From Cladophialophora immunda (Eukaryota; Ascomycota; Eurotiomycetes; Chaetothyriales; Herpotrichiellaceae): a stretch of DNA of 64,000 bases. The notes under the pieces were generated by a model. The model was not told where the DNA came from. It worked only from the letters and a program-made list of their open reading frames with translations, and ran no database searches. Each line of letters begins with the position of its first letter. Positions within the stretch are counted from its first letter, which is position 1. Of the stretch, positions 33,179 through 44,878 are shown in pieces. The position numbers were made by a program, and so were the translations under genes. The stretch spans positions 4,740,855-4,804,854 of the forward strand of contig NW_015622544.1 in the NCBI RefSeq assembly GCF_000835495.1, given 5' to 3'.

Positions 33179-35063
33179 ATGAGCTCGCAACTCACCCAAC
33201 TTCCCAACGAGGTCATTCAGGTCATATTGTCATACTTACCGTTCGACAGCAATACTGCCCTACAACAAACCTGCCACCGCCTCGCAGATGTCGCGAAAGA
33301 ACCGCTTCTATGGAAGAAATACTGCCAGGACTCGTTCAGATGGTGGGATCGACGACATGGCCTTCCGGAAAAACTCCGAGATGGATCATTTGTTGGTTGG
33401 AAGGAGATGTTTGCACAGCGCCACAGAACATCCAAGACCACTCGACAAGCCCTTGACAGAATCGTCTCCGAGGAGCTCGGGCGACTTGACCCGATGAAAG
33501 TCATTCTAGAGGCTGGTTACGATGCCAAGGACGATCTGTTCGACATGTTCTGGAACGCACCCTCTTCTCCAAACCATCTTGCCCAAAAGTTAGTGTCCCC
33601 AAACCCGCATTACAACCCTGCTTTTGACCTTTCTCCAGATACTGGAGTCATGCAGCCCTAGGTTGTGTACAAAGACTGGTAGCGGTTGAGCAATGGACAA
33701 ATCTCAGAGCATCAGGGGACAATGTGAACGCAGTTGAACAATCGCTATCTGCCTACGATATGTTTATCCTCGAAGAACGACCTGAGGGAGACATGTCCGA
33801 TGTGAGTTGTTCACCAAGCCACGTTGCTGCTGCAATCCCAACTGAATCTCGCGTCAGATCTTTGCTCGGCTTGACTCCTACGCCGATTCCGTTCGGGAGG
33901 CTCACCCCTATATCGACGAACTGTCGCCGCGGAAGAAAGCGAGCGTTATCGCTGAGCACCTGTTAGAGAAAAAATGGGTAGGTATCCAGGATGACCGACA
34001 CTACCACAGCCTAGATCATATGTTCCTCGGAGTATCTGTGTTTAGCAACAACCGAAACTCAGTACCACTTATCTCGGCCGTCATCTTCTGCTACGTTGCT
34101 CGTCAGTTCAACCTGCGCGCTCAACCTTGTAGCTATCCTTTCCATGTCCATGCAGTCGTGCATCCTCCCCCCGGATTCGACCTTGATGGCCACCCTCTCC
34201 CAGAGTCTTCCATTCAAGGACCGTCCGACCTGACACATTTATACATGGACCCGTTCCACAGCTCAGAACCGATCTCCCGATCGAGGTTGGAGACACAGCT
34301 TAAATTCATCAACCCCGGCGCAACAGCAGTCCAGACTGCCACATACCTGGCGCCTGCGGCTGCCCGAGACCTCTCAGTTCGGACCGCACACAACATCTTA
34401 TCCTCGCCGTCTCACGACCCCGATCCTCCGCTCCATCCTATCAACGCCAATCTGGCCACCTATGCAGCTCTCTTCTCTCTGGTTATCCTCGTCCCATATC
34501 CAGTTGCGCAACCAGGCCACTTGCGCCAACATCTCGCCGTCCTTACGCAGCACTTTCTCGAATATTTTGACCTGGATATCCACTTGTTCGAAACCTATGT
34601 CCTACCACTCACACACACTCTACCGGACTCCCGTGCTTACCGAAATCTAGTTTTCCAACTGAAGGAGTCGGATCACGAGTCACGCCCACCCAAATATCGG
34701 TCTGATCCTCGCAATTCGGCGGTGAAGTTCGGCATAGGTCAGGTCTTTATCCACCGCCGCCGTGGTTACTTGGCCGTGATTTATGGCTGGGATCCCTACT
34801 GTCGCATGCAGGAGCAGTGGATCACCATGAATCAGGTCGACCGCTTGCCCAATGGGAGGAACCAGCCCTTTTACAATGTGCTTGTGGAGGACGAGTCGAC
34901 GCGGTACGTGGCGGAGGAGAACGTGATGCTGTTGTCCGCGAGTGATATTACGGAGGACCGTATCAACGCTTTCCCCATCGAGATAGGAAAGTGGTTCAAG
35001 CGGTATGATCCAAACACGGGCACATTTGTGAGCAACGTGAAGGATGAGTATCCGGAAGATTAA
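33179..35063 (+). CDS. F-box protein with SirB1-like and YccV-like domains (FBXO21 type)
   Basis: Likely substrate receptor of an SCF ubiquitin ligase. Exons 33179-33588, 33639-33801 and 33858-35063 give 592 aa; introns are 50 and 56 nt (GTTAGT...CCAG, GTGAGT...TCAG). Residues 5-45 form an F-box: LTQLPNEVIQVILSYLPFDS, then LWKKYC. The middle (about 190-420) resembles the transglutaminase-like SirB1 segment: IAEHLLEKKWVGIQDDRHYHSLDH region, then FNLRAQPCSYPFHVHAVV. The C-terminal 130 residues match the hemimethylated-DNA-binding YccV-like domain: FGIGQVFIHRRRGYLAVIYGWD and FYNVLVEDESTRYVAEENV. This three-part order is that of FBXO21-like proteins. Splice choice is supported by uninterrupted family sequence across both junctions. 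Confidence 0.88.
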
Positions 35064-35659
35064 CATGTCAGTGGCAAAGAGCAGCTGCACCGCAACAAAA
35101 GCCCATCGTGCCACAGCAGTAAGCTATTTGCGCATGAGGACCCCTCCTAATGTTCGGAGGTGAGGAAAGTCTTGAAACCTCACGGATGGCCGGCCACTGA
35201 GACATACAACAACTTCCACAAATGAAAAGAACGAAGACATATGAGGTAGACAATGGAGTAGATACCGGGACCGATCAGCCAGTCACACCAGCTTATCACT
35301 TCGTCAAGAAGTTTGGACGCGAACACACAGGGCAGGTCGAAACCCGTTGGCGTCACAGTGAACCAGCATTTCTACCTTGTTGTTCTTGAGAATGCGTATG
35401 GATTGCAACTGAGGAGTGCACTGTCTATCTGGATCTCGGGTATCTCATATATTGACGCTGGTGCCCACACTATTCAACTCCGTTCACGGGGATCATCAAC
35501 TGCCATCACGACCTTGTCGACAAGAAACATGCGTCATGGATCTGAAGGTGTCGTGGCTAGCCAGGGTCCCGTCGGTAACCCGATCTAGACTCTTCGTTAG
35601 GAGCCTTCTCGGAGCTCTCTTACTTGGTGTGTTCCGACATCAGCCCGGTATCGTTCTTC
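35064..35659. other. Intergenic between convergent genes
   Basis: 3' flanks of the F-box gene and the secreted-protein gene. No supported gene. Confidence 0.45.
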
Positions 35660-36216
35660 CTACAACAACCACCCAACAAAGCCGACGACGGCTCCGATGA
35701 AGGAACCGGCAATGAGGTCCGTATTCTACAAGGAGTCAGCGCTGGGCCACAGTCTACTAACTGCGGACGTCTTACCTGGAGCACAATACCGCCGTTGGAG
35801 GAGCTGCTGGCTGTTGTACCGGAGTCGCCGGTCAAGGCAGTGGGCGTGGCAGAGGCCGAAGCGGGCGTAGTCTGCGCGGCATTCGCGGCGGCAAACTGGT
35901 CAAAGCAGGCGGAGGATGTGGCTTGGGCGCAGCAGGAATCGATCCGAGACTGGCCCAGACTGGTGCAGCCTGCACAGACGGCGTCCACGGCTACTTGCTC
36001 AAGCTGGATCGACTCGCTGAGTGGGAGGCCCGTCAGCGCCGGGAGACCGTGGATGGCATTCGTGCAGATGGTATATAAGTACAAGCTGTCGGTCGCGCTC
36101 GGGGGTGACGCAGTAGTCGCGCCGAAAAATTGAGAGAAGACCGACGAGTCGGCGTGGACGTAAGCGAACGGCGTCAACGCGGCCAGGAAGACGAGAGCTG
36201 CACGATAGGAAGGCAT
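35660..36216 (-). CDS. Small secreted, probably GPI-anchored, cysteine-containing protein
   Basis: Family not recognised. Exons 35776-36216 and 35660-35725 (intron 50 nt, GTAAGA...TGTAG) give 168 aa. Residues 1-22 are a clear signal peptide ending YVHA. The mature part has six Cys within about 50 residues (TICTN, AVCAGC, DSCC, SACF), then a Ser/Thr/Ala-rich stalk. After splicing, the C-terminus is a hydrophobic tail LIAGSFIGAVVGFVGWLL preceded by small polar residues, which is the layout of a GPI-attachment signal. Reading through the intron would give a charged, unconvincing tail, which supports the splice. A TATATATGG string on the minus strand lies about 130 bp upstream. Likely on the cell wall or plasma membrane; a role in adhesion or host contact is possible but unproven. 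Confidence 0.75.
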
Positions 36217-36342
36217 AATGATGGCAGGGGAGGGGCTGGGTCAAGGTTGTCGGGGAATATCACTTTTGGTGTTTTGTTGTTGGTGTCAGAGGGGAGCATT
36301 CCACACGTCAGTGATTCCACGATCGAGAACCAAACGGCGTTG

Positions 36343-36352
36343 CCATATATAA
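36343..36352 (-). promoter_or_regulatory. TATA-like element of the secreted-protein gene
   Basis: Minus-strand TTATATATGG about 130 bp upstream of the ATG at 36216. Confidence 0.45.
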
Positions 36353-36859
36353 GGCGAATGGGAGTGACTCGAACATTGTAAAGGGGCGAGCATCACTGGT
36401 CCCCCGTGCTGGATAGCCTTGGTGGCCTGCCGGTCGACCACCCCCATAACCATCGCATCTGAGGAAAATGGCCCACCAAATCTAACTGCATGTGTATGTT
36501 GCTTGACTGCCGTCGCTCTGCTGCAGGTGTCCTCCAATCTTTGGCTTTTCGACTAAGCACTGGGTCGGCGCGCTGCGTGAAACAAGCCGCATCGACGCCA
36601 CAGGGGGAGATAGAGAGGGCGGCGAACTGGTGATGGGTGTTGCACGGCGCCAAGCATGCAAGGGCGCCCTGACAAGGTGTTTGTCTCATAAGGGGTACAT
36701 AGGCGAGGCTGGGTAGGGATGGCTGCTCGTATTCAGAGGCGTCGTTGCACAACGGCGACGACGGCGCGTCTTGGCGGCAGATGGTGAACGAGATGAGGAG
36801 GAGAAACTCCTCGGAGCTCACGTGCGACTCACCCCGACCGTGCCGCTTTTAGGAACCCT

Positions 36860-36895
36860 CAGCCCTGCATTCAGCCTCGCAGTCAGCCTTGCACT
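36860..36895. repeat. Three imperfect 12-bp tandem units
   Basis: Units at 36860, 36872 and 36884 share CAGCC..GCA.T. Read on the minus strand in frame they would encode a Cys/Ala/Glu-rich repeat. Confidence 0.55.
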
Positions 36896-36997
36896 CACCC
36901 GACGACACAGGGGTCATCTACGTGAGGGGTGCCGTTATTGAGCAGTGCATCTATGCGGATTTGCTGAGGCATGTTCGATTCCAAAACTAGCCCATTT

Positions 36998-39622
36998 TCA
37001 ATTGCCGGGCGGGTTTCTCAGCAGTAATGCCGCGGGACTGTCCTTCCCAGCCCAACTCACGATGTGATCCAGTCCCTTCCAAGCAACAGCGTCAAGTCTC
37101 ATGACTGCCAGCTTGAGAACAGGCCAGGCCCGTGACTGCATCCGGACCGTGATCCGCCATTTGTCCAGGAGCAGCTTGTTCTCCTTGGCCACGGCCGTCG
37201 ATGGCGACTGCACAAAGAGAAGCAAGGCAAAGTTCGTCATGTAAGACAGCTGATATCGTGTGTCTTCGGGTTACAAGAAGAGTCAGCACGGTTGGCCAAA
37301 AGTCAATTTGGGTCAATTGGCCCGGGGAAGACCATTGTCCATCGTGGAGATCAAGAATACGAGACACCACTTACACGAAGGCCAGAAATTGACAAAGTGA
37401 TTTGCCTTGAGGGCTGCAACCAACTCCAGGACGAGTTTGGCACATGATTGACTATTTTGGAAGATGGTGGAGCGTGGTTCGGACATTTCCTGCTCACTTG
37501 TGCCTGGTTGAAAAGCCAGTGGGCGGAGGAGCGCTCTGAAGACCAGCAGTTCCAGCGTCAAATACGTCAGCCGGAGTGGGCCGCAGTTGTCGAGGCCATC
37601 ATCCTCCATCAGCTCCTTGGTCGGCTTCAAGACGTCCGGGGGCAGTTTTTGTCGCCATTGTTGAATCAGCATCCTCAAGGGATGTGCGCGGGCCAGAAGA
37701 GCCTCCAGGGTGGTGGCTTCACGGATCGACTTGATGGAGCTGTTCGCGCAGAGGTTAGCACGGCGTAATCTGTTATGCGGTAAGCCGGAAGTTTGGGAGG
37801 TACTCACTAAAGAGCCTCAAGCACTTCGCTGGCAATTGCACTCAGGCTGCAAAGAGCCATGAAATAAGGACTCTGTGCTTGGACACAGCTGCGAGCTTCC
37901 GAATCGGCAATGTCATCAAGGTCGAAATCATCTGCAGTCAGTTCAGAGACATCCCAGTTTGAGGCGGCGATGTGGGATGGCCGTCCCAGAACCAGTGCCC
38001 GCCAGGTGTGCTCGACGTGAACAAGCCACCACAGCCTCCTCCGCAGCCTGATTTCATGCGAAGGCAGCTTCCAATCCGAAGGGTCTAAATTCAGTCCGAG
38101 TGTCTCTGCTGCAGCGAGGACCGAACAAGCCAGGGCCCATGAACTCGGGGTGTCGGCGACGGCATAATTTTGGGGAGGCCGATGCAAAAAAAGTAGGCCC
38201 AGCTGCACAAGCCCTAGGTGAGACTTCCGGGAATCACGCTGCAGGCCGCGATGAGCAATGCCCCAGAGTTCTTCTGTAGAAGGTTGCTGATAGCCTCTGT
38301 CCACGGAGAGATAGTCGTCAAGGAAGTAGTACGGCGCGGCTAACGCGTAGACGGCTGCTCTCAATCCAGTGGAACAATTGCAGTTTCGGTACTCGCCGTT
38401 ATGATCGTGCGACGAGAGAACCGGATATGAAGGTTGAATGAATTTGAAGAAGCTGCCCAAGTCAGCTGCGGGCTTCCGAACCCACATCATACAATGACTT
38501 ACAGTTTCAGGAGTCTTGAGCCCAGGTCAATCGGCACGATCTTGTACAGCAAAGCATGGTCTTCGGCTTCAGTATTGGAATCTGCAAAGTCCTTATCGAT
38601 GATTTTGACATCGTCTTTGCATATCTCTTCGTCTGTCATGACAAATTGGACTGGTATGTCGCTGGCGGGGATTTGTGATGACTGAGACGAGAAAGTAGGC
38701 CTTGGCATGTTTATGTCGTCTGTGACTTTGCGAAAATCAAGGGCGAACATCCGAAATGTGTCCCGCGCATCATACTGATAGTGTCGTAGAAGAAATGGAT
38801 CGGTCTCGCCCGACAAGCCGATGAGCTGGGAGGAATAGCCAGGGCGTTCGTCAAGAGAGAAGTCGCTGGACCACTCTCCATTCCTCGGTGCTTCCTGTTT
38901 CCCGGGTAGTGGATTCTCGGGCACATCATCTTTGTCACTCGAGCCGGGGCCATTCACAGCACCGTCGCGTTGCTCCAGTCGGTGGCTTGGACCTGGCGAG
39001 ATGTGTTCCAATCGAAATGCCTGAGGTGAGCCATCACTGACTGCAGACATTCGGCTCGGGAAATCGAAGTCGTTACCTAACGGAGCTGGTACGGTGGGAT
39101 CAGCTAGCCATAAACATCCGAAGAACAGTCAATCTTCTTACAGATGGGAAAGTTGAGGTACGACCAATCGATGGCTCCGCCTTGTGGGTCAGGGGGCTGC
39201 CGACCCAAAACCGACAGCTGGTCAGATACAGGCGGCAATGTTTGCGAATCGACGTCGATATCGAACTCCAAATCTGCGTTTGCGACAGCGCTGGCATCGA
39301 CGGCCATCGGGTCGCCATGGCGGGCGTCGAAATCGGATTGAGAGCCGCGGTGTTGCGCAGTCGATTGAGTCTCTGGAGGATGCGACGACTGATGCTGCGT
39401 TGAACTTGACTGAGATTCTGGAGGCCAGCGTTCCTTTCTCAAAGGCTGCAAGACAAATGTACAGTGGCACCCGAGTTTGTCGCAAAGTTCACAAGCCCCT
39501 CCCGAGCCTGGAATCTTGCATTGTGTTTTGCGCCGGCGGCACAGATCGCAGGGTCTTTGCCGTTTCGACCGATACTTGCGGGCCTGGGACCCGTAGACAG
39601 AGCCTGACCCGTTTGGACGCAT
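36998..39622 (-). CDS. Zn2Cys6 fungal transcription factor, five exons
   Basis: Probable pathway-specific regulator. Exons on the minus strand: 39142-39622, 38503-39076, 37808-38452, 37375-37739 and 36998-37263, giving 776 aa; introns are 65, 50, 68 and 111 nt. The N-terminus holds a full zinc cluster, Cys 25, 28, 35, 44, 47 and 52 or 54, in RPCDLCRRRKTQC...CELCDKLGCHC. The Fungal_trans domain begins near residue 350 (KLFFKFIQPSYPVLS), with YALAAPYYFLDDYL and LRRRLWWLVHVEHTWRALVLGRPSHI. The fourth junction uses a TGCTAAC branch and avoids a stop that a nearer acceptor would create. The last exon may instead splice at 37060 (GTGAGT) to 36849-36917. It faces the M20 hydrolase gene across a 1 kb divergent region and is the best candidate regulator of the neighbouring enzymes. 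Confidence 0.85.
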
Positions 39623-40651
39623 GCCGATGCGACATGCTCAGCAGAAGGATGGTTGTCATTGCGGTTGAATTAACGGCGCGTCCTTATCAGGTTTGGTTTT
39701 AGCACCGACTTTATCGATTGATAGCGTGCCAAGGTATGTAATGACCGAATCGCCGAGTGCGTCCATGTCTACGAGACATAGAGGGCGCCTCGTGTCAGAC
39801 AGCAGGAATACATTAGTCCCGAAGTCACCGCTTTACATAGCCTTGGAGGAAGAGCCCATCACGTAACCTAGAAACGTACTCCGTACAAAATGATATATGC
39901 AGATGCCTCGGTAGGCGCGGGAAGTGAGGCCTGCTTGTCGCTCTGCTTTGGCTGCCTCAATCACGTGGAACTCTGCGCGTGCCTCGCAAGGCTGGGCTCG
40001 ACAGGCTGATTTCTGCGGCGGATCGCGCCATCACTCATGATTTCCCTGATGACTGGCGAACGAATGAACACCATGTGATGGCCTCGGAAGGCCGATGGAG
40101 CATTGAAGAGCATCTACAAGCATCATCTTATGCAAACCAAGACTGTGTTTCCATGGCCGAACCTCGATTCATCCCACGGAGCTGGACGGGCGAAGATCGA
40201 TACGGCAGATTACCAGCCATAGGTGGAGCTTGTATCATCCGCCGACGGCCAAGTGTAATTACCCGTCACACGGTTCCACATGACCCAATTGCGCCGACTT
40301 CGAATGCTGGCGGTTCTGTGCTCCATCATCCCTACAGCCTTGCCGCAGCAATCATGGCCACCATGGTCCGGGGGCTTTAGCAATGCCCGTTGAGTCCACC
40401 TTGAAGCTGCAAGGTCTAGGCTCGCCGCCGCCGCCGCCGATCTGTCCAAGCACAAGAGCGCAAAAGCCGGATGTGTGAGAGCCCTGGCATCCCATGTAGG
40501 CCGGGTACACCTTTCGTGATCCAAAGAAGGCTGATTCTGAGTCATGTCATTTTGAATCCCTTTCCCAGGTGTAGGCTTACCTTGGAAAAAACAAAACAAA
40601 AAACACTGCATCTCCATCTCGGGTTCCACGGCTAAAAAACAATCCTTCGCA
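39623..40651. promoter_or_regulatory. Divergent promoter region, Zn2Cys6 regulator and M20 hydrolase
   Basis: 1.0 kb between two divergent start codons. It contains CGG-AAGG-CCG at 40085-40094, an inverted CGG pair of the type bound by Zn2Cys6 dimers. A plus-strand frame at 39979-40380 has no motif and was not called. Confidence 0.45.
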
Positions 40652-42159
40652 ATGCAGCTTACCAACGAGCAGAAGGAAGTCCTCCAAGGCGCAAAGTCAA
40701 CCACGGCTTCTGCAAAAGATCTGTCGACTCTGAAGATCAACGGTGGCAGACTGATGTCGTCGCTCCATGAGTCATGTGAATTCGGAAAGGCGCATCCCTA
40801 TGGGACGTGAGTGGGAGTCTATCGCATTCCATCACAGCATGCTGAAGTGTTCTCAGACACGAGACAGAAACCGGCATGGCGCGTCTAGCTCTCAGTGCCG
40901 CTGATAAAGCCGTTCGACAGTGGTTCGTGCAAGAAGCAAAATCTCTGGGCTGCAACATCACAATCGATCAAATGGGCAACATTTTCGCTGTCCGACCTGG
41001 GAAGAATTCAACCGCGCCTCCCGTCATGATGGGCTCGCACTTGGATACACAGCCCACGGGCGGGAGGTACGATGGAATACTCGGTGTTCTAGCTGGTCTG
41101 GAGGTTTTGAGGACGCTCCATGAAAGTGGCTATCAGACTGAAGGAAGTATTGGGGTCGTCAACTGGACCAAGTGAGTCCCACCACGAAGCCTTCAAGTGT
41201 ACACCCTAACGCAGTATCCGTACAGTGAGGAAGGTGCCCGATTCCCCATCATCACCGTCTCTTCAGGCATCTGGTCCGGTGCCGTATCATTTGAAACCGC
41301 TTGGAACTGCCAGGAAGTCACCCCAAGCCGGGATGGCCACCGATGCACCATGAAAGAAGAACTAGAACACATCGGCTTCTTGGGCAGCACTCCCGCGTCA
41401 CACGAATCCCAGCCTATCGCCGCACATTTCGAGCTCCACATCGAACAAGGTCCTATTCTGGAGGATGAGAGACGCAAAATTGGAGTTGTCAGTGGCGGAC
41501 AGGCTTACAAATGGTTCGAAGTGGTTGTTCAAGGTAGAGACAGTCACGCTGGCACAACGCCTATGGCTGCAAGAAAAGACTCCGTTCTGGCTGCTGCCAA
41601 GATGATCGTTGAGTCGAACAAAATCGCAAGAGCGCATTCCGGATTGATCACAACTGGACTTGTCGAGACGAACCCGGGGAGTATCAACACCACAGCGCAC
41701 ACTGCCCGCTTCACTCTCGATATGCGACATCCTTCGGACAGCGTACTTGCACACATCGAAGACGAATGCCGGAGGACGTTCAGCAGGATCGCCGTGGAGG
41801 ACAGTGAGCGAGGGGTGTCGCTGGAATGGCGACAATTGGCCGCTAACCCGGCAGTCACATTCCATCAAGATTGCATTGCCGTGATCGAACACGCCGCGGA
41901 AGAGACAGTCGCAGATCTGCCAAAGACTGCTGAAGACGGGAAATTGTGGAAACACATGGTCAGTGGTGCGGGCCACGACAGTTTCCATACCAGTCGAAGA
42001 TGTCCGACAGGCATGATCTTTACGCCAACGAGAGAAGGACTGTCACACACGCCGACTGAATACTGCAGTCCTGAAGAGTGTGCACTTGGTGCGCAGGTGC
42101 TGCTTGGAGCAGTGCTGAGGTACGATAGGTTGCGAGCGGGGAGGGGAATGCTCGCTTGA
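40652..42159 (+). CDS. M20-family N-carbamoyl-L-amino-acid hydrolase / ureidopropionase-like amidohydrolase
   Basis: Metal-dependent amidohydrolase of the HyuC/AmaB/allantoate-amidohydrolase branch, expected to remove a carbamoyl group from a ureido acid, freeing ammonia and CO2. Exons 40652-40806, 40857-41171 and 41226-42159 give 467 aa; introns are 50 and 54 nt. Metal and catalytic residues are seen in GSHLDTQPTGGRYDG, NEEGARF, HIEQGPILE, DSHAGTTPMAARKD (dimer-domain His) and the C-terminal AGHDSFHTSRRCPTGM ... EGLSHTPTEYC. All expected ligands are present, so an active enzyme is likely. The exact substrate (N-carbamoyl amino acid, beta-ureidopropionate, allantoate) cannot be read from sequence. 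Divergent from a Zn2Cys6 regulator and followed by a P450 on the same strand. Confidence 0.88.
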
Positions 42160-42725
42160 AAAGAGCTCATCTTGAGGGAGCGTAAATGAAAACTTGGGAT
42201 TCTTCTGCAATGAAGTCTAAAGAGCTAGATCTGATATCTTAGGAGCCGGGTTACATCGTCCACCAGGCACGTATGGCTGGAATAGAATCTGAAGATCTGG
42301 GACACCAGTCAGGTTGATTTGGTCAATAACAACATGAACGCCCCACGACGCATATTCGAAGATGGCAGGCCCCTCTGATCTCCTCATTGCCCAGCTGTCA
42401 CACCCAGGATTCTCCAGGTCTCGGGCGAGGTAACGGATGGAGACTATGGTGCTGAGAGTGGAGCTCTCGGATATCGACCGGGCGAGGCTCCGTTCAAGTT
42501 GGCCGTTGATAAGGACCATCCGATTTCCATGTCGGCCAAGTTGATAACGCCCCACGACAAACATCTTCGGATTCACGCTCATGAAGGCGGATTATCGTCG
42601 GTATGAGTGATCTATGGGTCCTTGTTTTCTGCTAAGCTCCACGAATGGTCCTTTATATGGCGAGTGATGAATGCTACTTGTTCGAAGCCTGGGTTTGCTC
42701 GAACCGTACCGACGTCTCATCGAGA
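42160..42725. other. Intergenic, M20 hydrolase to P450
   Basis: P450 promoter; a CTTTATATGG string near 42651 could be a TATA element. A minus-strand frame at 42217-42582 lacks motifs. Confidence 0.4.
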
Positions 42726-44371
42726 ATGGCATTTGCAATGTCAACAGTCTTCGCCGGGATGGGTCTACCTCTGGTTGCACTTCTCTGTGCAGTCATGTCC
42801 CTGGCTGCAGTCCTGATATATCGACTCTTCTTTGCGCCATTGTCCAAATTTCCCGGCCCGAAGATCACAGCAGTGACGCAGCTATGGATGATGTATCACG
42901 AATTCAAGGGCGACAGAACCCTTCAAATCGACAAGCTCCATTCCCGCTATGGACCAGTGGTGCGAGTCTCGCCGGAGGAACTCTCGTTCAACAACTACGA
43001 AGGCTTGCGGGAGATTTATGGGAGCAAGTCGACTTTCTCCAAGAGCTCGTTTTACGACCTATTCGTATACTACAATACGCGGAACACTTTCACCAGTCTA
43101 GACAAGCCCAGCGTGCGTTCTCCTCGTTACCCATCCGCTTTACTCGATGTACTCATCCTTGACCATCCAGCACTCGGCCAAGAAGAGGCTGGTCGCAGAT
43201 CGATACTCCAAGAGCTACGTGATGCAGCCGACTGTGGCGGACAAGGTACGCGAGCACGCTTCGGCGTTCATGAAGCAAGTGTCGACTCAAGGGCCCGTTC
43301 TCGATGTTTACACCTGGCTACACTATTATGCACTTGAGTATGCAGAAAGAACTTTCCCAGCTCGTGTAAGCTGCCATTCTGACCTCTGCCAGCGCCGTCA
43401 CAAACCATCTGTACGGAATCTATGGCACACGGACACTGTCGACGCCGGAACACAGAGGGATTGTTTATGATCTCTCCGGCGTCAAGCACCGCACACGGCT
43501 GTACATGCTACACTACTTCGGCTGGGTCATGTCGCTGAAAACGCAGCTGACGCGGGCCATGCGCACGCTCAGCGGCCAGGGCACGGCGTTCCACGTCCGC
43601 GGCAACCGGCTGAACGCCTACGGCGAAGACAGCGTCTCGTCTTTCCGTCGCGACCAGACCGCCAAAGACACCGTCTCGACATGCGCGAAACTCTTCGGCC
43701 AGATCCCCGACCACGAGCCCGCCATCGCCGCCGAATGCATGGACCACCTGGTCGCGGGCGTCGACACGACCGGCGACGCCATGTGCATCCTGATGTGGCG
43801 GATCTCGACGCCCGAATACTCGCACGTGCAGGAAACGCTCTTCCGCGAGCTCTCGAGCGTCAAGGACGCCTTCGACCCCGCGACGCGGACCGCGCCCATC
43901 GCTGCCCTCGACAAACTCCCCTACCTCGACGCCGTGATCCACGAGGCCATGCGCTGGCGTCCACCGGTGCCCATGACGCTCTTCCGCGTCGTGCCCCCCG
44001 CGGGCGCCGTGATCTCGGGCCACGCCGTGCCCCCGGGGACCACGGTCGGGTGCCAGTCGTACAGCCTGCACCGGGTGGCAGAGGTCTTCCCGGACCCGGA
44101 CCTCTTCGACCCCACGAGGTGGCTGACCGCGGACGCGGCGCGGCTGGCCGCCATGCGCAACCACTTCTGGCCCTTCAGCTCCGGCGGGCGCATGTGCCTG
44201 GGCCACAACCTCGCCATGGTCGAGATGAAGCTCATCGTCGCCGCCGTTTACATGCACTACACGACGCGGGTGACGCCGGGGGTCACCGAGGAGAGTATGC
44301 GCATGGACGACCAGCTGACGAGCGGCGTGCCGTACGCGCTGAGTTGTCCGTTGGAATTTGTTGCGCGATGA
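42726..44371 (+). CDS. Cytochrome P450 monooxygenase
   Basis: Microsomal heme monooxygenase of unknown substrate. Exons 42726-43112, 43171-43337 and 43393-44371 give 510 aa; introns are 58 and 55 nt. The N-terminus is a membrane anchor (VALLCAVMSLAAVLIYRLFF) followed by a KFPGPK hinge. Later come I-helix AGVDTTGD, K-helix ExxR in HEAMRWRPP, FDPTRW, and heme loop FSSGGRMCLGHNLA with the axial Cys. All signature residues are intact. Layout resembles the fungal pisatin-demethylase/benzoate-hydroxylase type clans, but no subfamily is claimed. Another ATG at 42645 would add 27 residues without an anchor-like start, so 42726 was preferred. The third exon is far more GC-rich at third positions than exons 1-2. 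It lies between the M20 hydrolase and a convergent permease. Confidence 0.88.
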
Positions 44372-44878
44372 TCGACGGTCGACTCGGGGTTATGGACCTT
44401 AGCCAAAATATTAGATTCAAAAATGCAGAATCAATCTTTTCGTAAGTTCGAACAATGGATCTCTCAAGATGTATAAAGGCCTCAAATTACCGCTGAGTCT
44501 TGGGTAGTCAAGGCTGGGGCAGCTTGACCCTCCTGGACTGCCTTTCGGAAATCCACACGTCTTCAAAACAAAAAGGCGTGCATCATGTCCCCGGCGTTCA
44601 TCCATCTATAAACAAACTATCCCCCCTGACTAGGGGCCGTGGAACGCCCAACTCCTCTCAGGGAGCTGCAGATTCACCTTCCTGACCTCGAATCGCGATC
44701 TAAAGAGATACCATAGATGATCGGAAATAGAGTCTACCACTAAGACACAATAACCTGAAAAGATTGCGCACGGGCATAGAGTCCCCTCCTTTCGTTCTAG
44801 GCAAAAGACATGCATTCTTTGGAAAGTCAATTTTCCGTGGGAAATTTTACAATATTGGAATTTGTTTGGAGCCCGACA
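44372..44878. other. Intergenic between convergent P450 and permease
   Basis: 3' flanks only; nothing else seen. Confidence 0.45.

Larger units (their letters stand above)
36217..36997. other. Intergenic, secreted protein to Zn2Cys6 regulator
   Basis: Promoter of the secreted-protein gene and 3' flank of the regulator. Three 12-bp tandem units (CAGCC[CT][TC]GCA[TGC]T) lie at 36860-36895; they may belong to an alternative last exon of the regulator (see that entry). Confidence 0.4.

Noticed and set aside
39979..40380. 133-codon plus-strand frame in the divergent promoter at 40 kb
   Set aside because: No motif, no leader or splice context, and it lies in a region needed for two promoters.
43508..44445. 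Open frames of about 250 codons on both strands overlapping P450 exon 3
   Set aside because: They are Arg/Ala/Gly-rich by-products of GC-rich third codon positions; the P450 frame carries the real motifs.
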